DNA of 64,000 bases from Actomonas aquatica. GTDB lineage: Bacteria; Verrucomicrobiota; Verrucomicrobiia; Opitutales; Opitutaceae. The notes under the pieces were generated by a model. It did no database searches, had not been told where the DNA came from, and saw only the letters and a program-made list of their open reading frames with translations. A program made the translations under genes and the position numbers. Positions 44,848 through 54,300 of the stretch are shown piece after piece (within the stretch, counting starts at the first letter, position 1; each line of letters starts with the position of its first letter). The stretch is taken from the NCBI RefSeq assembly GCF_019679435.2, contig NZ_CP139781.1, forward strand, positions 2,418,001 to 2,482,000. The letters are read 5' to 3'.

Positions 44848-44923
44848 TGGAGCCCAGAACCAGAGTCGAACTGGCGACCTCACCCTTACCAAGGGTGTGC
44901 TCTACCAACTGAGCTATCTGGGC
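44848..44923 (-). tRNA. tRNA-Thr (GGT)
   Basis: A 76-base cloverleaf with encoded CCA (44848-44850). The acceptor pairs GCCCAGA with TCTGGGC, with T as discriminator. The anticodon loop is TTGGTAA, giving anticodon GGT for threonine. It lies directly upstream of tuf, as in the conserved tRNA-Thr-tuf arrangement. Confidence 0.95.
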
Positions 44924-44960
44924 GACACGAGACTTCGTCAAAAGACGAGAAAAGAGTGCC

Positions 44961-44990
44961 GAACGTGGAGAGCCGGAAAATCACCGTCAA
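44961..44990 (-). promoter_or_regulatory. Candidate promoter for tRNA-Thr-tuf
   Basis: On the minus strand TTGACG (44990-44985) is followed after 18 bases by a weak -10 (ACGTTC), about 40 bases before the tRNA-Thr. Only the -35 is convincing. Confidence 0.3.
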
Positions 44991-45017
44991 CTGCAATTTT
45001 AAACATTTCTCTAAGTC

Positions 45018-45791
45018 TCATGGACCTAGCGAAATGCGGTAGATTCCGGCGGCCAAACGCCCCTCAAACTGACTTACACGCAGCAACTTCGAGAGGGCGG
45101 AAAGATTAACAGGTTGCTGGTCCAACAACGGCGCTCCTCCTCCACTGGCCGCCAGCTCCACCGCGCCACGACTGGTGACCATCCCCGCCTCATTCACCAA
45201 AACCAACAGGTCCAGTGGAGCGATCCCATCCTGCACGCCCTCGGACTGCACCGGAATAATCTCCTCCCACATCACCTTCCCGTCCAAAACCCGCCGCACC
45301 TCAAGAATCGCCTGGCGTCCCGCCAACGGGTCGACCGCGAACGCCTCCCGCGGCAATTCAGCGAGGACAACGCGTGGAGCGAGATTCTCCAAAACCTGAA
45401 GTGGTTCCGCATCCAGATGGACGACATCCGGCACCGCCAACTGATTACCACTCTCCGGAAACACAAGTTTGGACCCGATCACGTCGAACGCGATGCCGGG
45501 CGAACGCTCTGCGGTCATATCCATTTCCACCCGCCCACTGTTATAAGGGGTCGGCAAGAACAACGGCGTCGGATCGTTGAGCGACAACTCCAGTGCGGAG
45601 GCACTTTCATCCGCCCCAAGTTGCTCCGCCCACGGCGTCAGGTTGACCTCAGTCTCGTTCCGACGCGTGGACCTCTCTGTCGACTCCAGCTCAGGTCCTC
45701 GCCAATTGATCAGATTAAGCGCCCCGAGCAGGCCCCCTCCGGCGAGCAGCGCCGCCCACACCCACGGAAACGTTTTGCCGTCACCCCGCAT
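45018..45791 (-). CDS. Single-pass membrane protein of the TPR-ExbB-ExbD operon, unknown function
   Basis: A 257-residue protein with one N-terminal membrane segment (residues 8-28, WVWAALLAGGGLLGALNLINW) and a periplasmic remainder. It occupies the place a TonB protein often takes after exbD but has no proline-rich linker and no recognisable TonB C-terminal domain. Three short beta-like blocks (around 85-110, 150-175 and 185-215) and a C-terminal LSKLLRVSQFEGRLAAGIYRISL segment are the visible features. It follows exbD by 9 bases and is probably co-transcribed with it. Confidence 0.6.
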   Translation of the reverse strand: MRGDGKTFPWVWAALLAGGGLLGALNLINWRGPELESTERSTRRNETEVNLTPWAEQLGADESASALELSLNDPTPLFLPTPYNSGRVEMDMTAERSPGIAFDVIGSKLVFPESGNQLAVPDVVHLDAEPLQVLENLAPRVVLAELPREAFAVDPLAGRQAILEVRRVLDGKVMWEEIIPVQSEGVQDGIAPLDLLVLVNEAGMVTSRGAVELAASGGGAPLLDQQPVNLSALSKLLRVSQFEGRLAAGIYRISLGP

Positions 45792-45800
45792 GATTCGCGC

Positions 45801-46271
45801 TTAGGGATTGGGCTGCACCTGCAGCACGTCACGCGGGTTCTCCAACGCCAGCTGCACCCCGGAAAAACCAGCCGCCCGGGCCATATCAGACAGCCGCACC
45901 AAATCCTGCGCTGCCACTCGGGCGTCTGCCCGCACCAGCAAACGCGATTCCTGCTCGCCGCCCCGGGCAACTTGAGTCGGCAGCCAGAGGCTCAATTCGC
46001 CGTAGGTCATCCGTCCATCCGCCGTGAACACCATATCCGCCCCCAGCACACTGATCACAGCGGTAGAACTCGCTCCGGTCACCGCCGGATTCTCCGCTAC
46101 GGGCAAGGCGAAGTTACCGCTTCCCAGCTCCATACTCGGGGAAATCACAAAACGGGACCCAAACAACGCGAAGAACAGCCCCAACAAGACGAGGTTGGCA
46201 TAAAACACCGTATCCATACTCCGTGGCGGCGGACGCAACTTGGACGCCAGATCCAATGGGCGGGTGATCAC
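45801..46271 (-). CDS. ExbD/TolR-like protein, atypical
   Basis: A 156-residue protein in the ExbD/TolR position: a short cytosolic N terminus, one membrane helix (about residues 22-42) and a periplasmic domain with the alternating pattern SRLLVRADARVAAQDLVRLSDMARAAGFSGVQLA, similar to ExbD C-terminal folds. The helix normally carries an aspartate in a PxxD motif. Here it reads SMDTVFYANLVLLGLFFALF, so the aspartate is at the membrane edge and an asparagine is inside. Its ATG overlaps the stop of exbB by four bases. Confidence 0.65.
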   Translation of the reverse strand: MITRPLDLASKLRPPPRSMDTVFYANLVLLGLFFALFGSRFVISPSMELGSGNFALPVAENPAVTGASSTAVISVLGADMVFTADGRMTYGELSLWLPTQVARGGEQESRLLVRADARVAAQDLVRLSDMARAAGFSGVQLALENPRDVLQVQPNP

Positions 46272-46993
46272 GACGATTCGCCTTCCTCCTTCAAGGGGTC
46301 CGATTCCGCCGCCGGCTGCCGCCGCTCAACCACCCCGGCCTCTCGACCCTGGTCCGCCAACACTCCGCGCCGATAGTCGACCAAAAGGTAGCGCATGATC
46401 TCATTTCCCGCCCACTCTACATCACGCACGATCGCCCGCACTCGACCGCTGAGAAAATGGTAACCCAAATGAGCCGGGATCGCCAAAGTCAGACTACCGA
46501 TCGTCACCAGCAGAGCCTGCCACATCCCGTCCGCCAGCGCCCGCGCGGTCGCATACTCCGCTCCGCCGCTCATAAACGCATAAAAGGTGGTCGCCATGCC
46601 CAGCGCCGTGCCCAGCAGCCCCACCAACGGCGCGATCTGCGCGATCGCCGCGATCGAGCCCAAGCGACGCTCCAAGGCCGGGATCTCGACGATGCCAGCC
46701 TCCTGCACCGCAAACCGCATCTTCGCTTCATCATCATGCACGTGCAACAGCGCCGATTTCACCACCGCTGCGACCGGCCCGGGGGTTTCCTCACATACCG
46801 TCAAGGCCTCCATCACCCGTCTCTTCTCGAGAATGTTCTTAATGCCGTCGACAAAGGCCGTGGAACGGATCTGGCCACGATGCAGATAGAGCGTGCGCTC
46901 AGCGAATAACACCACCGCTGCTACGGCCATGACCAGCAATACCAACATCATTGGTCCGCCCTGTGCCAAGAGACTGAATTCGAAATCACCCAT
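46268..46993 (-). CDS. ExbB/TolQ-family proton channel protein
   Basis: A 241-residue MotA/TolQ/ExbB protein. TM1 is near residues 14-33; the cytosolic segment has RRVMEALTVCEETPGPVAAVV; TM2 contains PLVGLLGTALGM with the conserved threonine; TM3 has ALLVTIGSLTLAIPAHLGYHFL with a conserved threonine and the AIPA motif. These residues are those needed for proton flow in ExbB. It overlaps exbD by four bases and follows the TPR gene by 36 bases. Confidence 0.85.
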   Translation of the reverse strand: MGDFEFSLLAQGGPMMLVLLVMAVAAVVLFAERTLYLHRGQIRSTAFVDGIKNILEKRRVMEALTVCEETPGPVAAVVKSALLHVHDDEAKMRFAVQEAGIVEIPALERRLGSIAAIAQIAPLVGLLGTALGMATTFYAFMSGGAEYATARALADGMWQALLVTIGSLTLAIPAHLGYHFLSGRVRAIVRDVEWAGNEIMRYLLVDYRRGVLADQGREAGVVERRQPAAESDPLKEEGESS

Positions 46994-47029
46994 GAGTCGT
47001 CGCTGTTAGAGAGTCTCGGCCCCGTGCCG

Positions 47030-49726
47030 TCAACCGCCCGACGGTCCGCTACCGACCGCCTCCCCCTCAGATTCCGGCACCGCAACTACCCCGCCCAACC
47101 GCTCCAACTGTCGCCGCGCCCAGAAGCCTTGGGGCAGCCCCGCCGCGATGATCAGTTCATAGGCCTTGCGCGCTTCCGCCACCCGCTCCTGCGACTCCAG
47201 CACCTGACCGAGCTGTGCCAACAGCCGCACCAACCAGTAACGCCCCTTCACGCCGAGTTCCTCCCCCGGCTCCCGACCAGCTTCGCTGGGTTCGACCAAA
47301 AACTGATTTACTACCTGCCACCACGTCTCCGCCGCCCGGTCCAAGGCACCGTTTTGCTGCAGGACTCCACCCGCCTTAAACCCCGCTTCCACCCGCAACG
47401 GCACCGCCGCCGTCGGCAAGTCCCGCAACCGCTCGTAAATCGCACCGGCACTCTCACGCAGCGCTGGCTCCGACAAACCTGCCTGCGCGCTCAGCGTATC
47501 GGCCAGGGCCAATTGCGCCGACCATACATCGGCGTGATTCGGGAACTGATTGATAATCAGCTCATATACCTGCCGCGCTGGCTCCCATTGATTGAGCTTC
47601 CGCAACAGGTCCCCCTGTTTGAAGCGCGCGTAAAACACCAGATCGTCATCCGGATAACGCGTCACGAGCTCCTCGATCTTCGTGATCGCCTCCTCCAAAA
47701 AGCTATCTTCACGCCGCCCCTCGGCAACCAACGCCGACTGATACAGCGCAAACGGCGCATAACGATGCTGCGGATGCTTCTCCACCAGCTCCGTAAGCAA
47801 ACGCTGCGCCGCCACCAGCTGGCCACGACTCGCCTGCACATTGGCCTCTTCGATGAAGGAATAGACCGCTGCGAGCGTGTTCGGTGCTTCACTGCGGAGC
47901 GCCTGCAGCATCGCGAGAGCCTCGTCATGCCGATCGAGCCCAAAATACGCCTCCGCCTCCAAAAGCCGCAGCGAGGACTCGATTTCGTGCCGAAGCTCCT
48001 CCGCCACCCCAGCCACTCGTGCCCGCAATGCCGGCGCCAGGTCCAGGGCCCTCTGCCACTCGCCCGCTTCCAACGCCAACCGCACCTGCAACCACGCCAA
48101 TCGCACCGCCAACGCTTCCGGCAACGCGCCGACCGCCACCGCGTCCCCTCGCATCAATTCGTTCACCCGGCGATAGGCCTCCACCACCCGCCCGTTCGCC
48201 TGCAACGCCCGAGCCAGTTTCCACTCCGCCTGCCAACGATTCTGCACGTCGAATCGCACATCCTCCTTCAGTAAATCGATGCGCTCCCCCGCTTCTGTGA
48301 GCTGCTGGTCAAGAATGCGCGCCAGGACTTCCTGGAAAATCATATCCCCTGGCGCCACTCCGGCCGGCAACTCATCCAGCGCCGCCGCGTAGGCGTCGGC
48401 CGCACTGCGATAGTCACGGGCCCGGAAAAAGGCCTCAGCCTGCAACACCGCCAATTGCGCGCGCACTTCACCATCCCCCAACGGTAACTCCCGCCGCGCC
48501 TGAGCCGCATAGCCCGCCGCCGCCCGATAGCGCCGTTCCTCCCACGCCGCCGTCACCAGCACGCCGAGGGCACTGGGCCGTAGATCCGAGGCCGGATAAC
48601 GCTCCAACAGCATCAACGCATCCCGCGTTGCCTCCTCCGCCGTCCCTGCCAACTGCGCCCTGAAGAGCAACAAATCCTGCTCGATCGGGTGCGTCTGACC
48701 CGATTCCGCCGCCCGATTCAACAACTCGCCCAGAGTCGACCGCAGCGCCGCTTGCTCCGCCTCGCTCCGCGCGCCGACCGCCAACAGGCGCAAGGCAATG
48801 CGTTGCTTCTGTCGATCCACGCCTTCGCGCACCACCTGCTCAAGACGCAGTCGCCCGCGCTCATCCTCCGGCCCCGCGATCAACCCGAACAACAGGCGAA
48901 AATCATCCTGCTGCACGCGCTCCGCCGCCGGCAACGCCAGCAGCTGATTTTGCAGAAAATCAATCGCCTCCGGCTCCCTTCCCAACGCCGCCAGCACCGC
49001 CGCATAGCGCTTGGCCATATCGTAGCCGATCTGCTCGCCCGCATATTCTTCCATGCCGCGGCGAAGGTTCACCAACTGACCTTCCGTCGGCTCCGCCACC
49101 CGCCACGACGAACGCAAATCCGCCAACTCAAACCGCGCCCGCTGCAAGCCCGAAGTCGCCACCTGAATTGCCGCCCGATAAGCCTGCCGCGCCGCCTGCG
49201 TTTCGCCGGCCGCGTCCGCCACCGCCCCCACCGCGTAATGAAACCAAGCCCGCTCCCTCGGCGGCAACCGATCCGGGGTGAATCCACCCAACACGTCCTC
49301 CGCCGCATCCGTCTGCCCGCGCACCAACTCGATCAAAGCCCGCCGCAAACGCACCCGCGGCGTGTTCACATCACTCACTCCCGATAAAGCCGCCGCCGCG
49401 CCCGCCACATCATCCGCTTCGAGCAAAGCCAACGTCCACTCCAACCGCAGCTCATCCTGCCGCGCCGTTGCTCCCCCCTCCGCCACCAATTGCTCCAAAA
49501 TCCCCGCCGCGACATGCGGAAAACCCATTTGCATGGCCCGCCGCGCCGCCGCTTCGCGCGTCAGCGACGTCGCCACATCCTCGCGCGGCCCCGCCCCCGC
49601 CATCAGCGGCACCTGCCCCACGCCATCCACCGCCAGAGCCGACTGCTCCTGGGCACACACACCCGTAACAGCCGCCATCCACAGCAGCATTCCCAGGGGC
49701 CAGAAATTCACGCGACACACTCGCAT
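47030..49726 (-). CDS. Large secreted TPR-repeat protein
   Basis: An 898-residue protein with an N-terminal signal peptide (MRVCRVNFWPLGMLLWMAAVTGVCAQ). The rest is almost entirely helical tetratricopeptide-like repeats, recognisable as AxxAYAAAL, FALYQSALVAE, YARFKQGDLLRKLNQWEPARQVYELI and WSAQLALADTLSAQ. It ends in a charged, glycine-rich tail. TPR proteins next to exbB/exbD are common in Bacteroidota and Verrucomicrobiota and are thought to act in the periplasm with an energy-transducing complex. The start at 49726 is chosen over a 59-codon longer frame because it begins the signal peptide. Confidence 0.75.
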   Translation of the reverse strand: MRVCRVNFWPLGMLLWMAAVTGVCAQEQSALAVDGVGQVPLMAGAGPREDVATSLTREAAARRAMQMGFPHVAAGILEQLVAEGGATARQDELRLEWTLALLEADDVAGAAAALSGVSDVNTPRVRLRRALIELVRGQTDAAEDVLGGFTPDRLPPRERAWFHYAVGAVADAAGETQAARQAYRAAIQVATSGLQRARFELADLRSSWRVAEPTEGQLVNLRRGMEEYAGEQIGYDMAKRYAAVLAALGREPEAIDFLQNQLLALPAAERVQQDDFRLLFGLIAGPEDERGRLRLEQVVREGVDRQKQRIALRLLAVGARSEAEQAALRSTLGELLNRAAESGQTHPIEQDLLLFRAQLAGTAEEATRDALMLLERYPASDLRPSALGVLVTAAWEERRYRAAAGYAAQARRELPLGDGEVRAQLAVLQAEAFFRARDYRSAADAYAAALDELPAGVAPGDMIFQEVLARILDQQLTEAGERIDLLKEDVRFDVQNRWQAEWKLARALQANGRVVEAYRRVNELMRGDAVAVGALPEALAVRLAWLQVRLALEAGEWQRALDLAPALRARVAGVAEELRHEIESSLRLLEAEAYFGLDRHDEALAMLQALRSEAPNTLAAVYSFIEEANVQASRGQLVAAQRLLTELVEKHPQHRYAPFALYQSALVAEGRREDSFLEEAITKIEELVTRYPDDDLVFYARFKQGDLLRKLNQWEPARQVYELIINQFPNHADVWSAQLALADTLSAQAGLSEPALRESAGAIYERLRDLPTAAVPLRVEAGFKAGGVLQQNGALDRAAETWWQVVNQFLVEPSEAGREPGEELGVKGRYWLVRLLAQLGQVLESQERVAEARKAYELIIAAGLPQGFWARRQLERLGGVVAVPESEGEAVGSGPSGG

Positions 49727-49824
49727 TCCGGGCAAAGTGCGAAGCCGCTCCATCTGACGCAAGTCCGCGGCGCGCTCCGTGTTTGCACCAACCCGCCCCA
49801 TGCGTCCTCTTGGAAGCCCTCCGC

Positions 49825-50241
49825 ATGACCGTCGCCCAACGCCAACAGTCCGTCGTCGAAGCCTACGCCCTGATCGAAAACAAACAGGAACGCCTCGGCG
49901 CAATCGTCGACACCGCCCGCACGCTCCCGCCCTTTTCCGAGAGCGAACGCATCGCCGAGCATCTCGTGCCCGGCTGCACCTCCCGCGTTTGGCTGCGCGC
50001 CGAGCTCCGCGACGACACCTGCCACTTCACCACCGATTGCGACTCCCCCATGGTCAAAGGGCTCGTTCACCTCATCTGCGAGTGCTGCGAGGGCCTGCCC
50101 CCCGCCGAGGTTGCCCGCGCCGAGATCAGCGTCATCGAAGCCCTCGGCCTCTGGCGCGACCTCTCCGGCACCCGCCAAAACGGCCTGCGCGCCGTCGCCC
50201 AACGCATCCGCCAACACGCCGTCGCCTTCGCCGCCGCGTAG
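49825..50241 (+). CDS. sufE: Cysteine desulfuration protein SufE
   Basis: SufE of 138 residues, which accepts persulfide sulfur from SufS and passes it to the SufBCD scaffold. The active-site cysteine is in LVPGCTSRVWL (about residue 52), within the family's CxSxVW pattern. FTTDCDSPMVKGLVHLI follows, and SGTRQNGLRAVAQRI forms the C-terminal helix. The ATG at 49825 gives the normal length; an upstream in-frame ATG exists at 49783. It is divergent from the TPR gene; no sufS or sufBCD is nearby. Confidence 0.93.
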   Translation: MTVAQRQQSVVEAYALIENKQERLGAIVDTARTLPPFSESERIAEHLVPGCTSRVWLRAELRDDTCHFTTDCDSPMVKGLVHLICECCEGLPPAEVARAEISVIEALGLWRDLSGTRQNGLRAVAQRIRQHAVAFAAA

Positions 50242-50272
50242 TTCGCCAGCCCGCCCAGCCCCTGCCCCTCCC

Positions 50273-51115
50273 GTGCTGTTCGACGCTCACAACCACCTCC
50301 ACTTCGCCGAACTCACCCCACACTTCGACGCCATCCTCGACGACCTGCAGGCCATCGGCCTCGCCGGCGCCGTCGTCAACGGCACCCACCCCGACGACGA
50401 CTGGGCCGACGTCAACGCGCTCGCCGATCGTTACGACTGGGTCCTGCCCAGCTACGGCATTCACCCCTGGGACGTCGGCCAACGCCCCTCCGACTGGCAG
50501 GACAAATTCACCCGCCAACTCTCCGCGTCACCACGCTCGCCCGTCGGCGAGATCGGCATCGATCGTTGGATGACCGACTCCGCGCGCCCCGATCACCCCC
50601 TCCTGCAGGACGTCGTGCGCGCCCCCTATGCGGAGCAGGTGGAGGTCTTTACCTGGCAACTCCGCTGGGCCGCCGCCCACGACCGGCCCGCCACCATCCA
50701 CTGCCTCCAAGCCTGGGGTCCGCTCCTCGAGATCCTGCGCTCCTCTCCGCTCCCCGCCCGCGGCTTCCTGCTCCACGCCTACGGAGGCTCTGCCGACATG
50801 GTGCCTGCTTTCGCCGAGCTCGGGGCCTACTTTTCTTACAACACCTCCTTCATCGATCCGCGTCGCGCCAAGACTCACGCCGCCTTCCGATCCGTGCCAC
50901 GCGACCGCCTCCTCGTCGAAACCGACGCCCCGGCGACCCCGCCGCCGGAGCCGCCCTACCTCCTGCCCTCGCCCACCGCCGGCAGCCGGCCACTCAACCA
51001 CCCCGCCAATCTTGTCGCCGCCTACGCCCATCTGGCCCAACTCCGCGACCACCCCCTGCCCGACCTGACTGCGCAGATTTCAGCAAATTACCACCGCCTA
51101 TTTCTTGCACTCTAG
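50273..51115 (+). CDS. TatD-family metal-dependent hydrolase
   Basis: A 280-residue TIM-barrel hydrolase with the TatD ligand set: FDAHNHLHF (HxH, about 4-11), VGEIGID with glutamate (about 90), ATIHCLQAW with histidine (about 142), and DRLLVETDAPATP with the final aspartate (about 219). The preferred start is the GTG at 50273, 31 bases after sufE, because the upstream in-frame extension overlaps sufE and has no similarity. TatD enzymes are DNA exonucleases or D-aminoacyl-tRNA deacylases; this member is assigned to the family only. Confidence 0.85.
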   Translation: MLFDAHNHLHFAELTPHFDAILDDLQAIGLAGAVVNGTHPDDDWADVNALADRYDWVLPSYGIHPWDVGQRPSDWQDKFTRQLSASPRSPVGEIGIDRWMTDSARPDHPLLQDVVRAPYAEQVEVFTWQLRWAAAHDRPATIHCLQAWGPLLEILRSSPLPARGFLLHAYGGSADMVPAFAELGAYFSYNTSFIDPRRAKTHAAFRSVPRDRLLVETDAPATPPPEPPYLLPSPTAGSRPLNHPANLVAAYAHLAQLRDHPLPDLTAQISANYHRLFLAL

Positions 51116-51355
51116 GCCCGATTCGGAGGCGCCACCAAAAAACGCGGATCATCCGCCAAGCGTCGCGTGACTGTGACTCATTCGGACCTTGGCGACCGCC
51201 ATATCCGACCTCCATATTAACGCTCCCCTGACGTCCGATCGTCACTGGGGCGCTGTGCCGATTTTGGCCTCAGTCCGTTCTTTTAGGTCAGATTTCCCTC
51301 CAATTGCCAGGGTGACACTCACACCGCGCATCCCGGCCCTTTTTCCATTACTACT

Positions 51356-54300
51356 ATGGTCGCATCAAAACCCAAATACCCCGGCATCCGCATCACCACC
51401 AACGGAAACCAGCTGGTCTCGTCCTACACCGAGGCGCGCATCACTGACGCGGGTATCTTTTATCCGATCACGCCGTCCACCGAGATGGGCGAAATGTATG
51501 AGTTCGCGCGGGCCAAGGGTCAGCTCAACGTCTGGGGTCGCCCCACCCTCGCCATCGAGTGCGAAGGCGAGCACGCCGCTCAGGGTGGCGCCATCGCGAC
51601 CAGCGTCACCGGCAAACGCGTCGTCAACTTCACCTCCGGCCAGGGCATCGTCTACGGCATCGAGCAATACTACCACGCGCCGGGCAAGCTCTCCACCATG
51701 GTCCTCGAGGTCGCCGCGCGCGCCCTCACCAAGCACGCCCTCAACGTGCATTGCGGCCATGACGACATCTACGCCGCTCTCGATACCGGCTGGATCATGC
51801 TGTTCGCCAAAGACGCCCAGCAGGCCGCCGACCAAGCCATCATTCTCCGTCGCGTCACCGAGCAGGCCCTCACCCCGGGCATGAACATCCAGGACGGCTT
51901 CCTGACCTCCCACCTCGAGCGCACCTTCCTCAAGCACGAGTCCGAGCTCCTCCGCGAATACCTCGGCTCGCCGGACGACATCATCGAGTGCCCGACCGAG
52001 GCCCAGAAGACCCTCTTCGGCCCGACCCGTCGCCGCATCCCCAAGGTCATCGACCTCACCAATCCCGCCCTGATCGGCCCCGTCCAGAATCAGGAGCACT
52101 ACATGAACGGTGTGGTCGCCCGCCGAAACAACTTCGTTGAGCCCATCCTCGGCATGCTCGAGGACGCCTACCACGACTGGGCCGCCCTCACCGGCCGCAA
52201 CTATGGTCTCGTCTCCGAATACAAGAACGACGACGCCGAAGTCACCTTCGTCACCCTCGGCTCCGCCGCCGAGAACATCGAGGCCGCCGTCGATCACCTG
52301 CGCGCCACCCGCGGCGCCAAGGTCGGCTCCGTGCACGTCAACGTGCTGCGCCCCTTCCCGCAGGCCGCCGTCGTCAACGCCCTCAAGGGCAAGAAGTCGG
52401 TCATCATTCTCGAGCGCACCGACGAGCCGCTCGCCGGCGACAACCCCCTCGCTCGCGAGGTTCGCGCCGCCCTCACCAAAGCCTACATCCATCCGGGCTT
52501 CCCGCACCGCAAGGGTCTGCCGGTCATCGAGCAGCACGAAGTGCCGCGTAACTTCTCCGGTTGCTACGGCATGGGCTCCCGCGACTTCCGTCCCGAGCAC
52601 GTCATCGGCGCCTACGAATTTGTCGCCGAGGGCCGCGCCCGCCAGGACGGTCACACCGCCGCGCAGGGTTACACGTTCTTCAACCTCGGCGTCGACCATC
52701 CCTATTCCGTCTGCGCCGACGAGACGCCTTCCCTCCTCCCCGACAAGGCCGTCGCTGTCCGCCTCCACTCCATCGGTGGCTGGGGCATGATCACCACCGG
52801 CAAGAACCTCGCAGAGATCATCGGTGACCTCGGCACCCACGTCGCCGAGCGCGACAACGTGACCGACGCCAACGGCAACCCTCAGGAGGTCATCCACGTT
52901 TCGGCCAACCCGAAATACGGCTCCGAAAAGAAGGGTTCGCCCACCTCCTACTTCCTCACCGCCGCGCCCGAACGCGTGCGCGTCAACTGCGACCTCAAGC
53001 ACGTCAACGTCGTGCTCTGCTGCGACCCCAAGGCCTTCACCCACATCAACCCGCTCGAGGGTCTGGTCGAGGGTGGCGCCTTCATCTGGGAGTCATCTGA
53101 GACGCCGGAAAAAGCCTGGACCCGTATCCCGGCCAAATACCGCCAGGAGATCATCGAAAAGCAGATCAAGGTCTACATCCTCCCCGGCTTCGACATCGCC
53201 AAGGCCGCCACCAACCGCCCTGACCTGCAGCTTCGCATGCAGGGCAACTCCTTCCTCGGTGCCTTCTTCAAGGTATCCCCGTTGCTCGAGCAATTCGGCA
53301 TCTCCGAGGAACTGTTCCGCGACCTCGTCCGCGCCCAATACCAGAAGAAATTCGGCAAGTTCGGCGAGGCCGTCATCGAGTCCAACATGACCGTCATGAC
53401 CGCCGGCGGTGAACGCATCCAACTCGTGCCCTACGGCCCGATCGATGCCCCCGACACCTCTTCCATGCGCGGTGAGCTCCTCCTGCCGACGAACTCCGAC
53501 TGCGGTGGCCGCTGCGGCTGCACCCCGTCCGAGGAACAGGCCGAGGGTCTGCCCATGTATAAGACCGAGACCTTCGACGCGGAATTCCGCGCCGGCCTCG
53601 GCTACAACCAGCCCGCCTCCCCTCTCGCCGCCGTCGGCGTGATGGCCGCCGGCTCCGGTGCCACCGCCTCCAAATACGGCGCCCGCCGCGAGACCCCCAA
53701 ATACTTCGCCGAGAACTGCACGCAGTGCATGGAGTGTATCACCTCCTGCCCCGACACCGCCCTGCCCAACACCGCGCAGGACCTGCAGACCATCCTCAAC
53801 ACCGCGGTCGACAACTACGTCACCGATGCCGAGCAACGCGCCGCCATCCACGCCGCCATCCCCGACATCGACGGCGCCATCCGCGAGCAGATGCTCGCCA
53901 ACGCCAAGGCCAAGGAAGGTGAAACCGTCCGCGAGCTGGTGATGAACATCGTGCGATCTACGCCGTCCATCTCCGCCGACGCCGCCCTCGAACTCGACGG
54001 CATCCTCAACATCCTGCCGCTCTCCTACCTCAAGGTCCCCGCCGTGTTCCTCTCCAAGGAACGCAAGGAAAAGGGCGCCGGTGGCATCTTCTCGATCTTC
54101 GTCTCCGACCTCTGCAAAGGCTGCGGCCTCTGCGTCGAAGAGTGCGGCGATCACGACGCCCTGCGCATGATCGAGGACACCGAGGAATACAACGCCGAGC
54201 TCCTCTCGGCCACCGAGTTCCTCCGCCTCCTCCCCGACACCGACCAAAAATACCTCGGTCTCTACAACGACGCGGCCCCGGAACAATCCCGCCCCGCCGC

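Noticed and set aside
49783-49824. Upstream ATG for sufE
   Set aside because: The extra 14 residues do not match SufE N termini, and the ATG at 49825 gives the family length.
50111-50272. Upstream extension of the TatD-like frame
   Set aside because: It overlaps sufE in another frame and has Ala/Pro/Ser-rich translation without similarity. The GTG at 50273 begins the conserved DAHNHLH strand.
51365-53044. 559-codon minus-strand frame in the first part of the PFOR gene
   Set aside because: Same cause: antisense composition artefact, no domain and no ribosome binding site.
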